A stretch of DNA of 64,000 bases from Paenibacillus profundus (GTDB lineage: Bacteria > Bacillota > Bacilli > Paenibacillales > Paenibacillaceae): positions 155,024 to 219,023 of the forward strand of contig NZ_JAJNBZ010000002.1 in NCBI RefSeq assembly GCF_021369635.1, in the 5' to 3' direction. Shown in pieces: positions 1-8,366 of the stretch. Within the stretch, counting starts at the first letter, position 1; every line of letters starts with the position of its first letter. The position numbers were made by a program, and so were the translations under genes. The notes under the pieces were generated by a model. The model was not told the DNA's origin and made no database searches. It saw only the letters and a program-made list of their open reading frames with translations.

Positions 1-7
1 AGCTCCT

Positions 8-206
8 AACGCCGCACGTTCAGTCCTCGTCGTGAAGCCCCCAACGCGGCACGTTCAGTCCTCGTCGTGAGCCCCCAACGCGGCACGTTGAGCCTCTGCC
101 GGCAAGCCCCCCCTGCATCGCCTCAGGTGCCGCTAGAGCGCGTGCTGGCTGGCAAGCCTAGTCTTCGCCAGCAAAATCCCGCATCGCCTCAGGTGTCGCT
201 ACAGCG
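8..206. repeat. Degenerate short repeats
   Basis: Three near-identical units beginning AACGC[CG]GCACGTT lie at 8, 43 and 77, spaced 34-35 bp. A second pair, GCATCGCCTCAGGTG[CT]CGCTA[GC]AGCG, lies at 115-140 and 181-206. The stretch up to about 530 shows the same C-rich, CCTC/GCCC-laden character and no convincing gene in any frame; the open frames here lack ribosome binding sites and look like composition artefacts. It could be the edge of a larger repeat array that starts left of the window. Confidence 0.6.
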
Positions 207-533
207 GGCTTCCCAATACAGCTTCATACGCTCAGCCTACTGGGAAAGCCCCTGCACCGCCCGCTGAGCCCTCGTCTGTGGACCCCGCAGCGTTATAAAT
301 GCCGCCAGAACATGCCTCCCAACGGCCTCGCAGGCCTCGCCTCCGCTGCAAGCTCTGCCCCACAGGCACCGCTTGTCTGAGCCCCATTTTGCAGCTGTCA
401 TTTGCCCCCATTCTACTCAGCCCGCAAGCGAGCTCTACAATGCTACTCCGTAAACGTGCTCTACAAGCCCGCCCCGCAATCCTGCCCGGTAAGGGCCCGA
501 TGACAGACTCCCGCTGCCATTTGTTCAAAATGG

Positions 534-562
534 TTGCAACGACAGTTCGGTCGTAGGACAAT
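534..562 (+). promoter_or_regulatory. Candidate sigma-A promoter for the DUF1963 gene
   Basis: TTGCAA at 534-539, a 17-nt spacer and GACAAT at 557-562 precede the gene starting at 597. The -35 is good and the -10 weak. Confidence 0.35.
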
Positions 563-596
563 GGAATAAAGGGAGATGTAATAGGGAGGCCACAAA

Positions 597-1496
597 ATGA
601 GCATGAATTTGGACAATCCAATGACGATAGAGTTAAAGAGGCATCTGGAGGAGCGAGAGCTAACCGCGGCAGAACACTATTTGCTCTCTGCGTGCAAGCA
701 AGGAGTTCGGCTAGACTTGGTGCAACGGGATGAATACGAACATACGGGCGGCTCGCGCGTCGGCGGGCACCCAGATCTGCCGGAGCATACGGCTTGGCCG
801 GTGACGAAAGACGGAACGAAGATGACGTTCCTCGCCCAGCTTAATCTGGCGGAAATTGCGCCGCATGACAACGCCCAATTGCTTCCGCCGCAGGGGATGC
901 TCTATTTCTTTCTCGGCATTGACGAGCCGGCTTACAACATCGAGCACCAGGTCATTTACGTAGAACAGGCCGGAACGCTGCAACTGCAGAAGCCAGATGG
1001 CATTACCGCGCTACAGGAGGAGGACGAGGACAGAGAAGAGTTCCGGCCATACACGGTAAGCGCGCGCTCCTCGCTGGAGCTGCCGAACTATGCATATGCG
1101 GATGAGGAAGCTCTTGACCTCGAGGATATCGAGAGCTATTACGACCTGGTCGACGAATTGGCCGATAGCTCGTCGCGCAATTGGGGCTGCATGTTCGGCT
1201 ATCCGGTTGGACAGCACGACGACGCGGAAGTGGAGGCGGCATTGATGCTGCTCATGAACGAACATTATGATTACAGCGCGGAACGTTCGCTGGAGAAACT
1301 GACGACGCACTTCGGCGGTGATCGGGAGCGTGCGGAACAGGAAGTGAAGGATACCGTCATGCTGCTAGAGATCGATAGCAGCGATCCGGTTGGCTTTCTA
1401 TGGTGGGACTGCGGGGTCATTCACTTCTTCATGCGCAAGGAAGATTTGCTGAAGCGCGATTTTTCCCGTACTTACTGCTCGTTGTATTCGAGCTAA
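597..1496 (+). CDS. DUF1963 (YwqG-like) protein
   Basis: A 299-residue cytoplasmic protein of the DUF1963/YwqG family, whose molecular role is unknown. The family signature is seen around residues 55-125, where HPDLPEHTAWP is followed by MTFLAQLNLAEIAP and a GMLYFFLGID stretch, as in YwqG homologues. The C-terminal part has the WWDCGVIHFFM segment typical of the end of the fold. AGGGAGG at 583-589 sits 7 nt before ATG 597; a second ATG at 603 is possible but badly spaced. It stands alone, 40 nt before the next operon, and may share a transcript with it. No signal peptide or membrane segment is visible. The family assignment is from recognised motifs, the function is unknown. Confidence 0.85.
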   Translation: MSMNLDNPMTIELKRHLEERELTAAEHYLLSACKQGVRLDLVQRDEYEHTGGSRVGGHPDLPEHTAWPVTKDGTKMTFLAQLNLAEIAPHDNAQLLPPQGMLYFFLGIDEPAYNIEHQVIYVEQAGTLQLQKPDGITALQEEDEDREEFRPYTVSARSSLELPNYAYADEEALDLEDIESYYDLVDELADSSSRNWGCMFGYPVGQHDDAEVEAALMLLMNEHYDYSAERSLEKLTTHFGGDRERAEQEVKDTVMLLEIDSSDPVGFLWWDCGVIHFFMRKEDLLKRDFSRTYCSLYSS

Positions 1497-1536
1497 ATAC
1501 CCCAATGTAGTTTTTTCCAGGAAAGGTGAGAGGGTT

Positions 1537-2241
1537 ATGCAACAAGAACGCATACTGCTGGTGGAGGACGATATTTCGATTGTTGAAATGCTGACCAATC
1601 ATTTGGCTAAGGAAGGGTTTCACGTCACGGCGGCGTACAATGGGGAAGAGGGAGTGACAACGTTCCAGCAGAAAGCCTTCGATATGATTGTGGTCGATCT
1701 GATGATGCCCAAGCTGGATGGCATGGAAGTAATCAAGCTGATTCGGACGACGAGCTCTATCCCGATCTTAATTATGTCAGCCAAGGACAGCGACGTGGAC
1801 AAAGCATTGGGATTGGGTTTCGGAGCGGATGATTACATTGCCAAGCCGTTCTCCCTCATTGAGATGACGGCACGAATCAAGGCGGGGATCCGCCGCGCCA
1901 CGGCGTATACCCATCCCGTCCAGCAGGAGGAACGCAGAAATGTGCTTACGTTCGAGCAGTTGACAGTGGATCTGGACAACTTCTCCGCCATGAAGCGGGA
2001 CGAGGACATCAAGCTGACATCCAAAGAGTTCGATATTTTGAAATTGTTCATTACGAATCCGAATCGCGTATTCACGAAAGCGCAAATTTACGGCTTCGTA
2101 TGGAATGATGACTATATGGGTGATGAGAACGTCATTAACGTTCATATACGGAGACTTCGCGAGAAGATCGAGGATAATCCGTCCGAGCCGCAATATATTA
2201 AGACGTTATGGGGAATTGGATACAAGTGGGCGGGCCATTAG
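1537..2241 (+). CDS. OmpR-family response regulator
   Basis: A 234-residue two-component response regulator. The receiver domain spans about residues 4-118, with the acidic pair ED/D at 10-12, phospho-acceptor Asp54 (VVDLMMPKLDG) and the conserved Lys103 (DDYIAKPF). A winged-helix DNA-binding domain fills residues 135-232 and ends with the typical KTLWGIGYKW. The start ATG follows a GAAAGGTGAGAGG ribosome site. The kinase gene starts 1 nt after its stop codon, so the two are translationally coupled. An ABC exporter follows, with phased direct repeats at 3247-3275 in front of it that are a good candidate target. This arrangement resembles B. subtilis YcbL-YcbM-YcbN-YcbO, suggesting a peptide-antibiotic-responsive export system. 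The target and inducer are inferred. Confidence 0.92.
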   Translation: MQQERILLVEDDISIVEMLTNHLAKEGFHVTAAYNGEEGVTTFQQKAFDMIVVDLMMPKLDGMEVIKLIRTTSSIPILIMSAKDSDVDKALGLGFGADDYIAKPFSLIEMTARIKAGIRRATAYTHPVQQEERRNVLTFEQLTVDLDNFSAMKRDEDIKLTSKEFDILKLFITNPNRVFTKAQIYGFVWNDDYMGDENVINVHIRRLREKIEDNPSEPQYIKTLWGIGYKWAGH

Positions 2242-2242
2242 T

Positions 2243-3178
2243 ATGACGATAGCACTGGCCGCCATCGTCGCCGTCCTGCTGGGCATCATCGCCATGCAAT
2301 ATGCGTTCAACCGAACGAGAACCGCGAGCATTCGTCGTCTTCATGAGCAGTTGAACCGAATTGTCAACGGCGGCACAGGGGAGAAGCTGCTGCTCGTGAC
2401 GGATGATCAGGAGCTTATACCGCTGCTCGTCGAAATCAACCGCCTTTTGGAGCGCAACCAACAATCATTGGCCAACCATGCCAAGACGGAAATCGCAATG
2501 AAAAAAATGATTTCCAACATATCGCACGATTTGAAGACACCGTTGACCGTTGTGTTGGGCTACTTGGAAACGATAAATCTGGACGGACAGATGAGTCAGG
2601 AAGAACGGGCCTCCATGCTGTCCAAAGTGCAGAAAAAGACGCTTGAAGTGTTAGAACTCATTCATAAATTTTTCGATTTGGCGAAGCTGGAGTCGGGAGA
2701 TAAGGACATTCCGCTGACTAGCATCCATCTCAACGAGATTTGCCGGACGAACATGTTGGCCTTTTACGACGTGTTGACGGCGAGAGGCTTCGAGGTTCAT
2801 ATTGATATTCCTGATCAACCGCTCTATGTAATGGGAAATGCCGATGCGCTTGATCGGATATTGAACAATTTGATTTCCAATGCGATTCAGCATGGGGGAG
2901 ACGGCAATGCAATCGGACTTGCGCTGCGAAAAGACGGAGACTGGATCCGTGTAGAGGTGTGGGATAAAGGGAAAGGCATTAAAGAGCTGCACCGGGATCA
3001 GGTATTCGAACGGATGTACACCCTCGAGGATTCGCGGAACTCGTCGTATCAGGGCAGTGGTCTGGGCTTGACGATCACGAAGCGGCTGGTCGAGAGCCTA
3101 GGCGGGACCATCCATCTGTACAGCAAGCCGTATGAGAAGACTGTCTTCTCATTTGCCTTGAAGAAAATACGCTATTAG
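2243..3178 (+). CDS. Sensor histidine kinase, YcbM-like
   Basis: A 311-residue membrane histidine kinase. Residues 3-20 form one hydrophobic N-terminal segment and there is no room for an extracellular sensor domain. The H box is ISHDLKTP with His95. The N box reads NNLISNAIQHG, and the ATP lid has DKGKGI and GSGLGLTI. The ATG at 2243 is chosen over an upstream in-frame ATG at 2105 because the latter lies deep inside the regulator gene and the 2243 start lies one base after its TAG. The minimal sensor suggests sensing within the membrane or through the partner ABC transporter, as proposed for relatives linked to bacitracin-type exporters. The stimulus is unknown. Confidence 0.9.
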   Translation: MTIALAAIVAVLLGIIAMQYAFNRTRTASIRRLHEQLNRIVNGGTGEKLLLVTDDQELIPLLVEINRLLERNQQSLANHAKTEIAMKKMISNISHDLKTPLTVVLGYLETINLDGQMSQEERASMLSKVQKKTLEVLELIHKFFDLAKLESGDKDIPLTSIHLNEICRTNMLAFYDVLTARGFEVHIDIPDQPLYVMGNADALDRILNNLISNAIQHGGDGNAIGLALRKDGDWIRVEVWDKGKGIKELHRDQVFERMYTLEDSRNSSYQGSGLGLTITKRLVESLGGTIHLYSKPYEKTVFSFALKKIRY

Positions 3179-3246
3179 ATTTATACAATCTTCCCGGTGC
3201 TGACAAGTTAACCTTTTGAACACGCACGATGAGCCGGCGATCCAGC

Positions 3247-3300
3247 TTAAGAAATTCGTAAGAATCGGGTAAGAAAAAAGAGAATTTCACTCCTTACAAT
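3247..3300 (+). promoter_or_regulatory. Three 11-bp-phased direct repeats and -10 box
   Basis: [TG]TAAGAA occurs at 3247-3253, 3258-3264 and 3269-3275, each exactly 11 bp from the last. A TACAAT -10-like hexamer lies at 3295-3300. The last repeat occupies the -35 position. This is the layout of an OmpR-family regulator-activated promoter, and the regulator at 1537-2241 is the obvious candidate. Confidence 0.6.
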
Positions 3301-3338
3301 AAAAGATAAGTGAAGGAGCGAAAGGGGAAACAACAATC

Positions 3339-4262
3339 ATGACCTGCCTGTTGAGAACAAACCAACTAACGAAGACGTTTCAAGGCAAAGAAGTCGTCTC
3401 GAATGTCAATATGAATATTCAAAAAGGGGAGATTTACGGATTTCTCGGACCGAATGGAGCCGGCAAGACGACGATTATGAAAATGATTACGAATCTGGTG
3501 AAGCCGACCGCCGGCGACATCGAATTGTTCGGGGAAAAGCTGACCGATACTTCCTACCATCTGCTGGGAAGAATGGGCACCATAATCGAATATCCGGTCT
3601 TCTATGACAAGCTGTCAGCCAGAGAGAATCTGGAGCTGCATTGCGAGTATATGGGGTATCACAACAAGCAAGCCATCGATGAAGCGCTGGAGCTGGTCAA
3701 GCTGACGAATACCGGCAGCAAAGCAGTGAAAGACTTCTCCCTCGGGATGAAGCAGCGGCTCGGCATCGCAAGGGCCATTACGACGAAGCCCGAATTACTC
3801 ATGCTGGACGAACCGATCAATGGTCTCGATCCAGTCGGGATTAAGGAAATTCGCGACTTGTTCAAAATGTTGAGCAAGGAATACGGCATCACGATATTGA
3901 TTTCCAGTCACATCCTGGGGGAAATTGAACAGATGGCGGACACGATCGGCGTTATCAACCATGGCAAGTTGATCGAGGAAGTGTCGATGGAGCAGATCCG
4001 GGAGAAAAATACGGAGTATATCGAATTTACGACGAACGATTGTAAAAAAGCGGCGTTTCTGCTAGAGAAGCATCTGGGAGTATCCAATCTGCGCGTAATG
4101 GACGATCATATCATCCGTGTGTATGATCCCTCTGTACCACAGAGCTCAATTACGAAGACGTTAGTCATGAACGATGTCGTCATCGAGTCGATTCACAAAA
4201 AGAACAGTTCGTTGGAAGACTACTTCCTGTCCTTGCTGAATGGCGGTGGCATCGTTGCGTAA
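3339..4262 (+). CDS. ABC exporter ATP-binding protein, BcrA-like
   Basis: A 307-residue ATPase of the ABC-2 type (BcrA/YcbN-like). Walker A is GPNGAGKT at residues 37-44, the signature is SLGMKQ at 134-139 and Walker B is ELLMLDEP at about 152-159. The helper switch His appears in ISSHILGEIEQMADTIG. A C-terminal extension of about 90 residues follows, as in drug and peptide exporters. A ribosome site (AAAGGGGAAA) precedes the ATG. The permease gene overlaps or abuts its 3' end. The BcrA-type ATPase beside a two-component system points to self-protection against a peptide antibiotic, but the substrate cannot be read from the sequence. Confidence 0.9.
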   Translation: MTCLLRTNQLTKTFQGKEVVSNVNMNIQKGEIYGFLGPNGAGKTTIMKMITNLVKPTAGDIELFGEKLTDTSYHLLGRMGTIIEYPVFYDKLSARENLELHCEYMGYHNKQAIDEALELVKLTNTGSKAVKDFSLGMKQRLGIARAITTKPELLMLDEPINGLDPVGIKEIRDLFKMLSKEYGITILISSHILGEIEQMADTIGVINHGKLIEEVSMEQIREKNTEYIEFTTNDCKKAAFLLEKHLGVSNLRVMDDHIIRVYDPSVPQSSITKTLVMNDVVIESIHKKNSSLEDYFLSLLNGGGIVA

Positions 4263-4950
4263 GTTAATGAGCCTAGAACTGAAAAAATATAAGATCGGCG
4301 GGTATATTCGCGGCGCTCTTATCGCGAACGTCGCCATTCTCGGCATGGTGCTGCTGATGATCCATGGAGTTGAATATGCGGATGAGGCCGTCTTTACCTC
4401 CTTTTCCGAAGTATTCATAGGTATCGATACGTTTGTGAGAGGCACGTTTATTGTATTCGCCGCCGTGTTATTGTCGCGCTTCATTATTGATGAGTTCAAA
4501 AACAAGTCGATTACGGTGCTCTTCATGTATCCGATTAACCGGAAAAAGCTCATTCTGGCGAAGCTGACCATCGTCTTCCTGTTTACGTTCCTGTCCATCA
4601 TCATCTCCGACTTGTTAGTTAGCGGCGCTATACTGGCAATCAATGAGTTTACTCATAAAATGAGCGAGCCGCTGACGGCCTCCATCTTGACGGAAGCATC
4701 GATCAGCTTCGGGATGAATGCGCTGGCAGCCAGCTGCATGAGTCTCATTCCGCTATATTTTGGCATGAGAAAGTATTCAACGGTGAGGACCATCACCACT
4801 TCCTTGCTTATCATAATGATCGTCTGTTCGAATAATGGCGGGGTGTCGCTCAATAACATCATTATTATCCCTATTACGCTGGCTATCATAGGCGTCTTCG
4901 TCGCTTATGCCGCGCTCAGAAACATTGAGCATGTCGACGTTATCAAATAG
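4240..4950 (+). CDS. ABC-2 family transporter permease
   Basis: A roughly 236-residue membrane protein with about six hydrophobic segments, the layout of BcrB/YcbO-type ABC-2 permeases. The conserved DEFKNKSITVLFMYPINRKK stretch after the second segment is typical of this family. The first ATG (4240) overlaps the ATPase gene by 23 nt; an alternative ATG at 4267, just after the ATPase stop, would give 227 residues and neither has a clear ribosome site. Together with the upstream ATPase it would form the export channel. A strong terminator follows at 4959-4985, closing the operon. Confidence 0.85.
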   Translation: MAVASLRKLMSLELKKYKIGGYIRGALIANVAILGMVLLMIHGVEYADEAVFTSFSEVFIGIDTFVRGTFIVFAAVLLSRFIIDEFKNKSITVLFMYPINRKKLILAKLTIVFLFTFLSIIISDLLVSGAILAINEFTHKMSEPLTASILTEASISFGMNALAASCMSLIPLYFGMRKYSTVRTITTSLLIIMIVCSNNGGVSLNNIIIIPITLAIIGVFVAYAALRNIEHVDVIK

Positions 4951-4958
4951 AAGGAACG

Positions 4959-4985
4959 AAAGAGCGCCCATCATGGGCGCTCTTT
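4959..4985. terminator. Intrinsic terminator
   Basis: AAAGAGCGCCCA and TGGGCGCTCTTT form a perfect 12-bp stem with a 3-nt loop. It ends the two-component/ABC operon and is symmetric enough to serve the convergent DUF1904 gene as well. Confidence 0.85.
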
Positions 4986-5036
4986 GTTATGAATCTCAAT
5001 GGAAGAAGCTTCGGATATAGAACGACCGGAGCACTA

Positions 5037-5393
5037 TTATTCGATTGTCTCGCCTGCAGCTTCAGGAATGACGGGCACGCCTTGCAGCGGCTTCCCTTCC
5101 TTGTAGTACAGCGACGGAGTGAGAATGACGTAGAAAATATGGACATGGTCATATCCATGCTCTTGCAATAGGGTGTAGAGCTTGGAAGCGACTGCATCAT
5201 GCTTCTCTTGTTCTCGCTGAAACATATAAATTTCGACGGACAAAGGCGAGTTGGCGACTGGCACCGCGTGAATAAGCTCAATCTTCACGATGTCCGGTGG
5301 AATATGGACGGTGTCGGCAACCAGATGGATGACTGCAGAGGAAATGCGTTCAACAAATGGCTGCTTAAACCCTTTAAAACGAATAAATGGCAT
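5037..5393 (-). CDS. DUF1904 family protein
   Basis: A 118-residue protein of the DUF1904 family, recognised from MPFIRFKGF at the N terminus and IYMFQREQEKHD followed by FYVILTPSLYYKEGKPL. The family has a tautomerase-like small alpha/beta look with a proline after the initiator Met, but its function is not known. Length is normal. It is a single gene convergent with the ABC operon, with AGGGATGA upstream of the ATG as a modest ribosome site. No signal peptide or membrane segment. Confidence 0.85.
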   Translation of the reverse strand: MPFIRFKGFKQPFVERISSAVIHLVADTVHIPPDIVKIELIHAVPVANSPLSVEIYMFQREQEKHDAVASKLYTLLQEHGYDHVHIFYVILTPSLYYKEGKPLQGVPVIPEAAGETIE

Positions 5394-5541
5394 AATATCA
5401 TCCCTACTTTAAACTCTAGTATCATATGTCATTGTTTATATAGTTAATTACCCTTACGTATCATATCATATGTTGTGCCGTTTACGGAATAGGTGTCCCG
5501 ATTCGAATCGCGTCTTGATTCGATCGTGAGTGGGTGCCCTG

Positions 5542-6732
5542 TTAACGAACGGCTGCGGCCGTACGTGCGAATACGCTGCGGGCGACGATGAGACAGATGA
5601 CGCAGACAGCCGCGTACATAATCATCAAGGTCTGGAACGAAGACACATCGAGAATGATGCCGGTAAAAATGAGCGATAGCTGCAGAACGGAAGTTTCAAT
5701 CATCCGTTTCAGCGAGAAGAAGCGTCCCAGCGCATCTTTGGAAATACGCACCTGCGCCTCCGTATTGGACAGCGGGATGAATAGCCCGCCGGCGAACCCG
5801 AATACGGCAAAGCCGATCATTTGAACCGGCATAAGCGGAATGATCAGGATGATCAGGCTGCCAATGACGAGCATGGCCCCGCCGAAGAGCAGCGCGGGTT
5901 TGCTCATACGTTGTGCGAGCTTTTTCATCGCCAAGCCAGCGATAAGGATGGACGTGCCCTCCACAGCATAAATGATCCCCTTCAGGCCGTCAAAATGATG
6001 GGCTTCGCTCAGTTCAATGGCAAATACATTAAAGCCGCCGATAAATAAAAACGGAATGCACGTCATAATGAGCAGCGCTTTGACCATAGGCTCCCGCCGC
6101 ATGAGCGGAAACAACTCGGAGAAGGACGCCTTGGAGCGAGCGCGATGCGTGACGTTGCTCAACTGCGACCGGTCAAAGGACAGCATGCACGTCAAAATAA
6201 TTAATACGACATAGGTGATCCCGGAGATGACATATACGTTCTGCAAGGACAGAATGGTCAGCAAGACGCCGCCGATGGCGGTTCCGAAGATGCGGGCGAT
6301 CGTAGTCAGATTGAAGTTGAGCATATTCGCCTTCATTAGCTGATCCTCTGGCACAATGACCGGCAGCACGGCATTCACCGTCGGGAAATAGAACGAGGAG
6401 GATATGACGATGATTAGTTGAAACACGATCATATACCAGACGTTCTGGTCCCATATGGCGGCGAGCATGAATCCGATGGCGGCGATCCGCAGCATGCCGC
6501 TGTACAGCAAGATTTTCTTCGGGTGCAACCGGTCGATGACATTGCCGGCATAAGGGGCCAAGAAGATGCCGAATATAGCCCCGGACACCAAGATGAACGA
6601 TTGCAGGAAGCGGGAAGACAACTGCTCGCTTAAAAACTGCAGGCTGCCGATCGTGCCAATCCATGCCGCCAATTCGGACACGAATACTCCGGACAAGATG
6701 AGCCACATATTTCTATTCGATTGCATTGTCAT
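5542..6732 (-). CDS. MFS transporter (drug-efflux-like)
   Basis: A 396-residue major facilitator with about 12 hydrophobic segments. The cytoplasmic loop after segment 2 reads GNVIDRLHPKKILLYSGMLR, matching the conserved G-x-x-x-D-R/K pattern of the MFS-3/macrolide-efflux type. A long central loop (around SNVTHRARSKASFSELFPLM) separates the two six-helix halves. The start overlaps the end of the ArsR-type regulator gene by 20 nt, so the two are co-transcribed and coupled. That suggests a self-regulated efflux pair. The substrate is unknown; no family-specific resistance name is justified. Confidence 0.85.
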   Translation of the reverse strand: MTMQSNRNMWLILSGVFVSELAAWIGTIGSLQFLSEQLSSRFLQSFILVSGAIFGIFLAPYAGNVIDRLHPKKILLYSGMLRIAAIGFMLAAIWDQNVWYMIVFQLIIVISSSFYFPTVNAVLPVIVPEDQLMKANMLNFNLTTIARIFGTAIGGVLLTILSLQNVYVISGITYVVLIILTCMLSFDRSQLSNVTHRARSKASFSELFPLMRREPMVKALLIMTCIPFLFIGGFNVFAIELSEAHHFDGLKGIIYAVEGTSILIAGLAMKKLAQRMSKPALLFGGAMLVIGSLIILIIPLMPVQMIGFAVFGFAGGLFIPLSNTEAQVRISKDALGRFFSLKRMIETSVLQLSLIFTGIILDVSSFQTLMIMYAAVCVICLIVARSVFARTAAAVR

Positions 6733-7354
6733 CGTGATCCGTGTCCTCCTGTCCGTCTCCGAACACAGCCGCTCCGCCGACGCTGCGCTGAAAGCCGATA
6801 AGCGACATCATATAAGGCTTCGCGTCTGCAGGCCCATTCGCCTCCTGCTGTTTGAAATGCTTATGATATAGCTCTTTAAATTCCTTCAGGAAGGCTGTAA
6901 ACTGCTCCTCCGTCGCATGAAATTGATAGGTGGCCGCCAAGTTTTTCTTCATGTCCTGGTTGTGGCTCTTTAACTGGAAAGCTTCGCCCGGCGCCTTCTC
7001 GATTTCTTGCCGCGTCGTCAGCACCGTCTCCAAAAAAACTTGCCGCGACGTCTCGATGAGCTCATGGCTCGGGAGCAGATCATCGCTCGGAATGAACCTT
7101 CTCGCCACTGCCTTATAGAACTTCTGCATGATGCCGTTCTTCTCTTCTTCCCGCACAATCCGCACGATGCCGTGTTTCTCCAGCTCTTTTAGATGAAAAT
7201 AGATTTTGGTCTTCGGAATGGCGAGGATTTCCGCCAATTGCTGCCCCGTGTACTCTTGCTTCACCAGATTCATCAATATTTTTGTACGCAGGGGGTCGCT
7301 AATCACTTTCAATTTCTCCAGCGTGTCGATAATAAACAAGTCCTGTTGCATCAT
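6713..7354 (-). CDS. ArsR-family winged-helix regulator
   Basis: A 213-residue regulator. Residues 10-85 hold an ArsR-type winged helix (KLKVISDPLRTKILMNLV, then EYTGQQLAEIL and IYFHLKELEKHGIVRIV). The remaining C-terminal half is helical and matches the extended ArsR-like proteins that sit beside MFS pumps, probably a ligand or dimerisation region. The ATG at 7354 is preferred because AAAGGGTG lies 6 nt upstream; a GTG at 7363 overlaps that site and would give 216 residues. A perfect palindrome at 7370-7381 in its leader suggests autorepression. No metal-binding CxC motif is visible in the recognition helix, so a non-metal ligand is more likely. Confidence 0.85.
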   Translation of the reverse strand: MMQQDLFIIDTLEKLKVISDPLRTKILMNLVKQEYTGQQLAEILAIPKTKIYFHLKELEKHGIVRIVREEEKNGIMQKFYKAVARRFIPSDDLLPSHELIETSRQVFLETVLTTRQEIEKAPGEAFQLKSHNQDMKKNLAATYQFHATEEQFTAFLKEFKELYHKHFKQQEANGPADAKPYMMSLIGFQRSVGGAAVFGDGQEDTDHDDNAIE

Positions 7355-7369
7355 TATGTTCACCCTTTT

Positions 7370-7427
7370 TAGAACGTTCTATTTTATTTGACCATTCAAA
7401 TTTATCATTCCGTACAAAGGGTGTCAA
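7370..7427 (-). promoter_or_regulatory. Promoter and operator of the ArsR/MFS pair
   Basis: On the minus strand TTGACA (7422-7427), a 17-nt spacer and TAAATT (7399-7404) form a strong sigma-A promoter. A perfect 12-bp palindrome TAGAACGTTCTA lies at 7370-7381, just downstream of the expected start site and upstream of the ribosome site. Confidence 0.65.
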
Positions 7428-7635
7428 TTCCAAATTTACAACGATACCTTAAATTGGCCCGGACAGGGTTGCTGCCATGCATTATAAAAGAAATATAAAA
7501 TTCGTTATGAAGTTTCTGCATACAGGGCTGGAAGCGGTTGCGCGAATTAGCGTACAATGAGAATATAATGTCGGGGAACGTGGGAGGCGAGTGCTGCAAG
7601 CCCCGTAATCTGATGATGATGGAGGGGGATTACGC

Positions 7636-8328
7636 ATGGCGATTAAAGCGATTGCATTGGATTTTGACGGGCTTATTTTGGATACGGAAACGGCGAGTTA
7701 TTTATCCTTTCGCGAGATTTGTCAGGAGTACGGGCACGATATGCCGCTTGCCGTCTGGAGGGAGTGGGCCGGAGGAATCCGCACCTGGCCATTGGCGTGC
7801 GAATATTTGGAAGGGCTTCTGGGCAAATCAGTGGATCGCGAAGAGCTGCACCGCCACCATCGGCACATTTATAATGAGATGATTGCGGAATGGGACGTGC
7901 TTCCAGGCGTGAGGGAAGTGTTGGATACGGCCGGAAGGCTGGGCCTCAAAGTCGCGCTTGCTTCCAGCGCTTCGGCGGCTTGGGCCGTGAATCATGTCAA
8001 GCGCTACGGCTTGCTCGATTATTTCGATTTTCTGCAGACGCGCGACAATGCGACCAAGGTCAAGCCCGATCCCGAAATCTATTTGAAGGCGGTGGACGGA
8101 CTTGGCGTAAGAGCGGACGAGACGATTGCGTTCGAAGATTCGGTGGTAGGAACACAAGCGGCGAAGGCGGCGGGACTATTTTGCGTCGCGGTGCCGAATC
8201 ATGTTACGGCGAACTGCTCGTTCGATCACGTCGACATTCGGTTATCATCGCTCCTTGATATGGGACTGGAGGACATTATCCATACTTTGGAGAAGGGTAA
8301 TCCGGTGCCGCAAGAAAGCGATATATAG
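7636..8328 (+). CDS. HAD-family phosphatase, YhcW-like
   Basis: A 230-residue haloacid-dehalogenase superfamily hydrolase of the beta-phosphoglucomutase-like subgroup. Motif I is DFDGLILDT with Asp9 as nucleophile and Asp11 as acid/base. Motif II is ALASSAS, motif III the Lys in KVKPDP, and motif IV is AFEDSVVG. A four-helix cap is inserted between motifs I and II (about residues 18-85), as in YhcW and PGMB. Expected to hydrolyse a small phosphorylated metabolite in the cytoplasm; the substrate is unknown. GGAGGGGG 7 nt before the ATG is a strong ribosome site. The next gene follows after 38 nt in the same direction. Confidence 0.88.
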   Translation: MAIKAIALDFDGLILDTETASYLSFREICQEYGHDMPLAVWREWAGGIRTWPLACEYLEGLLGKSVDREELHRHHRHIYNEMIAEWDVLPGVREVLDTAGRLGLKVALASSASAAWAVNHVKRYGLLDYFDFLQTRDNATKVKPDPEIYLKAVDGLGVRADETIAFEDSVVGTQAAKAAGLFCVAVPNHVTANCSFDHVDIRLSSLLDMGLEDIIHTLEKGNPVPQESDI

Positions 8329-8366
8329 ACACAGTAAACAGTCACAATAAATTAGAGGTGGGAGTT

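Noticed and set aside
1..206. Possible CRISPR array
   Set aside because: Units are degenerate, spaced 34-35 or 66 bp without unique spacers between identical repeats, and no cas genes are nearby.
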